Assembly: GCA_013399695.1 (NCBI GenBank) | Contig: VXAU01001326.1 | Location: 205,242-269,241, forward strand | Reading direction: 5' to 3' | DNA length: 64,000 bases | DNA from: Formicarius rufipectus | Lineage: Eukaryota > Chordata > Aves > Passeriformes > Formicariidae | Shown here: piece after piece, positions 60,318-64,000 of the stretch | How positions within the stretch are numbered: the stretch's first letter is position 1 | Layout: every line of letters starts with the position of its first letter | Translations under genes and position numbers: made by a program | The notes under the pieces: model-generated | The model's database searches: none | What the model was told of the DNA's origin: nothing | The model's input: only the letters and a program-made list of their open reading frames with translations

Positions 60318-63300
60318 ACTGTGTAAACACAGCACATTCTGCATAACTGGAGAAACTTCTACTGAATTCTGTTCCAAGGTTGAAACTGAACATGATTTAT
60401 ATCTATAATAAAAAGGTGTATTACCTAATATTTAGTGATAACATGGTAACTGACTACATCTTTCAAAAACCTTTCAGGAAAATATTTTAGACTTTATTAA
60501 CTTTGCTTATAAAATACCAATGTTCTTAAAAGGGAAAACAACCCACAAAAATTCTTCAAAGAATTCCCTGAACACTCATGTCTGAGCTCCAGACCCAGAG
60601 GAAAAGAAAGTCAACAGAAATAAAACTAGAAACACTAGCTATTGTAGTACACAAGAGAGTTTAATTACCTTTAGTTGAATACAGCTCTTCTTTTGGTTTA
60701 TCTGCTTGCAATTATTCTTTCTCTCATTTTTGGAGATAGTTCTAAAAGTGTGCAGAAAAAGAACATCTTAAAATAACCACATCATCATGAACATTGTCAC
60801 ACCTCAAGTACACTGACTATATCAGCCTCAGTACACAGTGAAGCCCTGTAGCTTTTAAGCAGTGTCATAAGGTACAAGAACAAGGCTAAAACTGTACAAA
60901 TGAAACATGAAAGCACATTTTGTTCACTACACTCCACACAAAAGAACAATAAGTTTCAAGCACATTTTTAAGAATTCTAAATAAATCCTTTCTCTAACCT
61001 CAGCAGACACCTTTTCAGGGACTTCCTTGCAAAGAAAAAGAATGAAGTAAAAACTATATGTTGATAAATTAAGATGTTTCAATTACTCTTCTCACTTTGC
61101 ATCTGTACGAAGTTTGGTATGTGAAGTGGCCCTTGGATCAAACACCTTACTTCACTCCTGACGTCTCCCAAAACTAAACTCCAAGTAGCATGATATTCTG
61201 CCATCTCCTGTGTTATGCTGTTCAACAAATCTGACTATGACTAAATGCATCAAAGAGCAATGACCAAGTAAAATATGAAGCAGCTGAGAATCATACATTG
61301 TGATGTTTACTATTCTGAATGAAGCTGGTTAAAAGCAGTTCTAGAAAAGCATTGATATGAACCTTGGTGCAGAACTATGAGTAATTCCACATAGACAGAC
61401 AGAATTTCAGCAACAATTGGGCAACAATGACTGCAAATGTCATAGAAACATTCCACAGGACAACACCTCCAAGACTTCTTAACTATATCATTATGTAATA
61501 CTAGAATAAATAGAACACAACTTCACAGCAGGTGATCTAATCAAAAGTATTGAATGGATATAAACCATGCAGACAATCATGAAAACTTTATCCATAAATT
61601 TAGTAAAACTACTAAGAATGTGAGTTACTTCAATAATACTGAAAATACAAATGGCTCAATAGATTAAAGGTTACAATGGTATATGTTATATAAAGTCACA
61701 TATTAACTTCTGCATGAAACTGAGAATCACCAGGCAATTTAGTAAGTTGAACTTACACCGTTCCAAGGTTATCAGTAGAAGGTAATGGACCTACCTGTAT
61801 TAGAACTATTCAATATCCAACTCAGTGAAGTGCAGAAGAACTCACTATCCACTTGAGCTCAACAGGAGCAGGAGAAAGAGAAGTTTATGTGTAGGGAACA
61901 TGAGACAACCTAACAGGAAACCAGCAGGACTCACTCATCCATGGAATATTTTGGAGAAAAGCATGGCTTTATCAGGAACTGAAAGAGTGGAGTGTAAGTG
62001 CTTGAAGGATGATTTGCCAAACCATACCTTTCATATGCAAAAGTCAGCCTTTATAAGAGTATTTCTGTTACAAATCATCCTCTTGTGGAAGCAGAGGTTT
62101 AATATTGCTATTAATCATAAGCACTACAGCCATCATAACATGTCACTTAGCAACAGAGACAGTAAGTGATTAACACATCTTTTGCTAAAATATTGTTCCT
62201 TCAGAACTGTTTCAACACTCCAAAGTACCTTTAAAAATTGTCCTACTGACACTCACTTTGTAATACTATTCAAATTGTTGACTTCAAAGAAGGGACTCAA
62301 ATTGTTATGATAGGACACTATCTTCAGAGAAAAGAAATTCAGAGATCACTCAGACAGTAAAATTATTTTATGAATCAAAACTACTAGTTAAAGGCATGAC
62401 TCTACACAGTCTTATGCCACAGGTTATTAGATGCTTTTAAATAGATATTTACAGAATCTAGTTAATCAGTAGTTTTTAGAAAAAGAGGCAGCTTGATAAC
62501 CACACTGTATATCAAAGTTATAAAACAAAAATCCATCAGCCCAAACTTAATAATTTTTTTTCCTATTAACAAAATTATTTTCTAGTCAGTAAAAATGAAA
62601 ATGTCATGTTAGCATTTCAAAAACATGAGAAAATGACCCTCCAAGCCTTATATGACTATCAAAACAAGCACCAGCACTTTATTTGCAAATGATTGTGCAT
62701 GAAGTGAGGGACTCAGCAAGTTTACCATCAACAAAGTGTGAGCTCTACCAGTTACAATCAATTTACATGTAATGGTATGTCTAAATGTGAATGTAAATGA
62801 GTTCTTGTCATTTCATGTTGATGAGATGATTTATCATCACAGATATGGACAGTGACCATAGTTAAAGCTGCAGAAACAGCAAAGCATTCACAAGTTTCAT
62901 AAGCCAATGGTAAGCAAATACAAATAAATTTCTTCTCATATAAAAAATCCAGACTCTGTCTGCTAAGCCATGTTTATTTTCCAGTCAAGGTAACAAAAAT
63001 ACTTTCTAAGAGGTTATTTCCAGACATTTGCTGTATATGCCATGTCCACTGCAAATATACACTATGAATCGCGACAGTTTTCTCACCTGATATTCTACTG
63101 CACTTCTCTTTCAATATATGAAAAGAACTTTGAGGCCACCACAGAATAAAGAACATTTCAGTATCACCCCTGTTGTATATAAATGTATACTTTTAGAACC
63201 TGCAAAAGGAATATTCTTGAGATAATTCTAGTTTCTCTAACAGCACATCAGTCACATCCTTCCACAACCAACCTTAATACAATCATCAAAACTTTGAAAT

Positions 63301-64000
63301 AACTGGGTCAAGTGAAATAAAGTTCCTTCACAGCTGACAATGCTGATCTGATGATGAGTTGGAAGAATGAAAGACAAAGACAGGTTTAACATACCAGAAT
63401 GTATAATTAAAGGCTGGCCTCAAATGTTTTCATTTAATACAATTAAATTAATATAATGGCAACGACTTCATCATAAGGATATCATTATGTGCTAAAGTGA
63501 ATTTCATTTTACTTAGAATAGTGTAAATAAGACAAACTAAGCTTAACATTTTCCAAACAATAATCCTTTTCACTTCCATTAGCTTTATTTATCAATGTAC
63601 ACATTCAGGTAAAACACTAAAATATAATTTTTACTGATATGCAGAATAATTTAAATGCATATTTGGTACAATTTCTTATTTTTGGTATTCAGTAGTTGCT
63701 TTTGCTTTGATAAAATGATACAGCAGATTTATGCTTAACATTGTATATATGTTTTGTCTATATAAAGAATTTACAGAGCTTTATTAATTGTGGAATGGTA
63801 TGTTTCACACACGCAAAATTTAAAAAATGCTGCATTAACCTGTGACCTTGCCAATACACAGATCAACCATCAGAAACTGTAATGAGCATGAATTGACACA
63901 CATTTCTATCTGGGCCTTGTACAAGTATGGACACATTCAAGATGTTGTAACATCTGTATGATTTGCTGTTACTTTGGTGATTGTGAGATTCCAGGTGCGG

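Larger units (their letters stand above)
55901..64000. other. Unique AT-rich DNA to the window end
   Basis: No interspersed repeat, RNA gene or supported coding frame. It holds a CA-rich microsatellite at 57,614-57,632 and three 16-base perfect palindromes (58,599; 59,159; 60,267). The stretch 56,700-57,020 is rich in ATTA/TAAT cores and looks like a possible conserved non-coding element, but this cannot be tested from one sequence. Confidence 0.45.

Noticed and set aside
1..64000. tRNA, rRNA or other structured RNA genes
   Set aside because: I looked for tRNA B-box-like GGTTCRANNCC blocks in context and found only the SINE-related ones; a covariance-model search would be needed to exclude small RNAs.

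Overview
The window looks like bird nuclear DNA, most likely neoavian, from a gene-poor intergenic or intronic region. The evidence is six diverged CR1 LINE copies, whose 3' ends show the avian CR1 signature (on the minus-oriented copies, TCAYAGAATCAYAGAAT followed by a GTTGGAAGG-type block). Other signs are AT-rich, CpG-poor sequence, degraded MIR-like CORE-SINE remnants and G/T-rich low-complexity tracts. There is no operon structure, no rRNA and no recognisable tRNA. I found no open reading frame that I can defend as a host protein-coding gene. The longest frames that resemble known protein are pieces of CR1 reverse transcriptase.

Layout. 1-2.1 kb: unique sequence with one 134-codon minus-strand frame that I do not recognise. 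About 2.1-2.66 kb: the only CpG island. It has GC boxes, a G-quadruplex-type run, a (GCT)8 repeat and a second G-rich run just downstream. It is the best candidate for a promoter or first exon, direction unknown. 2.7-17.6 kb: mostly unique AT-rich DNA with minus-oriented CR1 copies at 8.70-9.20 and 14.33-14.45 kb and MIR-like remnants near 7.78, 13.8, 15.7 and 17.5 kb. There is also a POU/octamer-like motif pair at 17.35-17.40 kb. 17,660-17,688: a 29-base assembly gap inside a poly-A tract.

17.7-29.8 kb: unique AT-rich DNA. 29.84-30.58 kb: a plus-strand CR1 interrupted by about 175 bp of a different non-LTR retrotransposon. That insert ends in a C2H2-like zinc-finger motif, a stop codon, a short 3' UTR and a TGA-like tail. 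30.6-37.3 kb: unique sequence with simple repeats. 37.3-42.9 kb: a CR1 cluster with two plus-strand copies and one minus-strand copy, giving an inverted arrangement. 42.9-64 kb: unique AT-rich DNA with short tandem repeats, several G/T-rich tracts and a few perfect palindromes.

The parts do not form a pathway. The window records retrotransposon insertions in non-coding DNA around one possible promoter. The most notable single item is the nested non-CR1 retrotransposon fragment and the 158-codon minus-strand frame that fuses it to antisense CR1 sequence.
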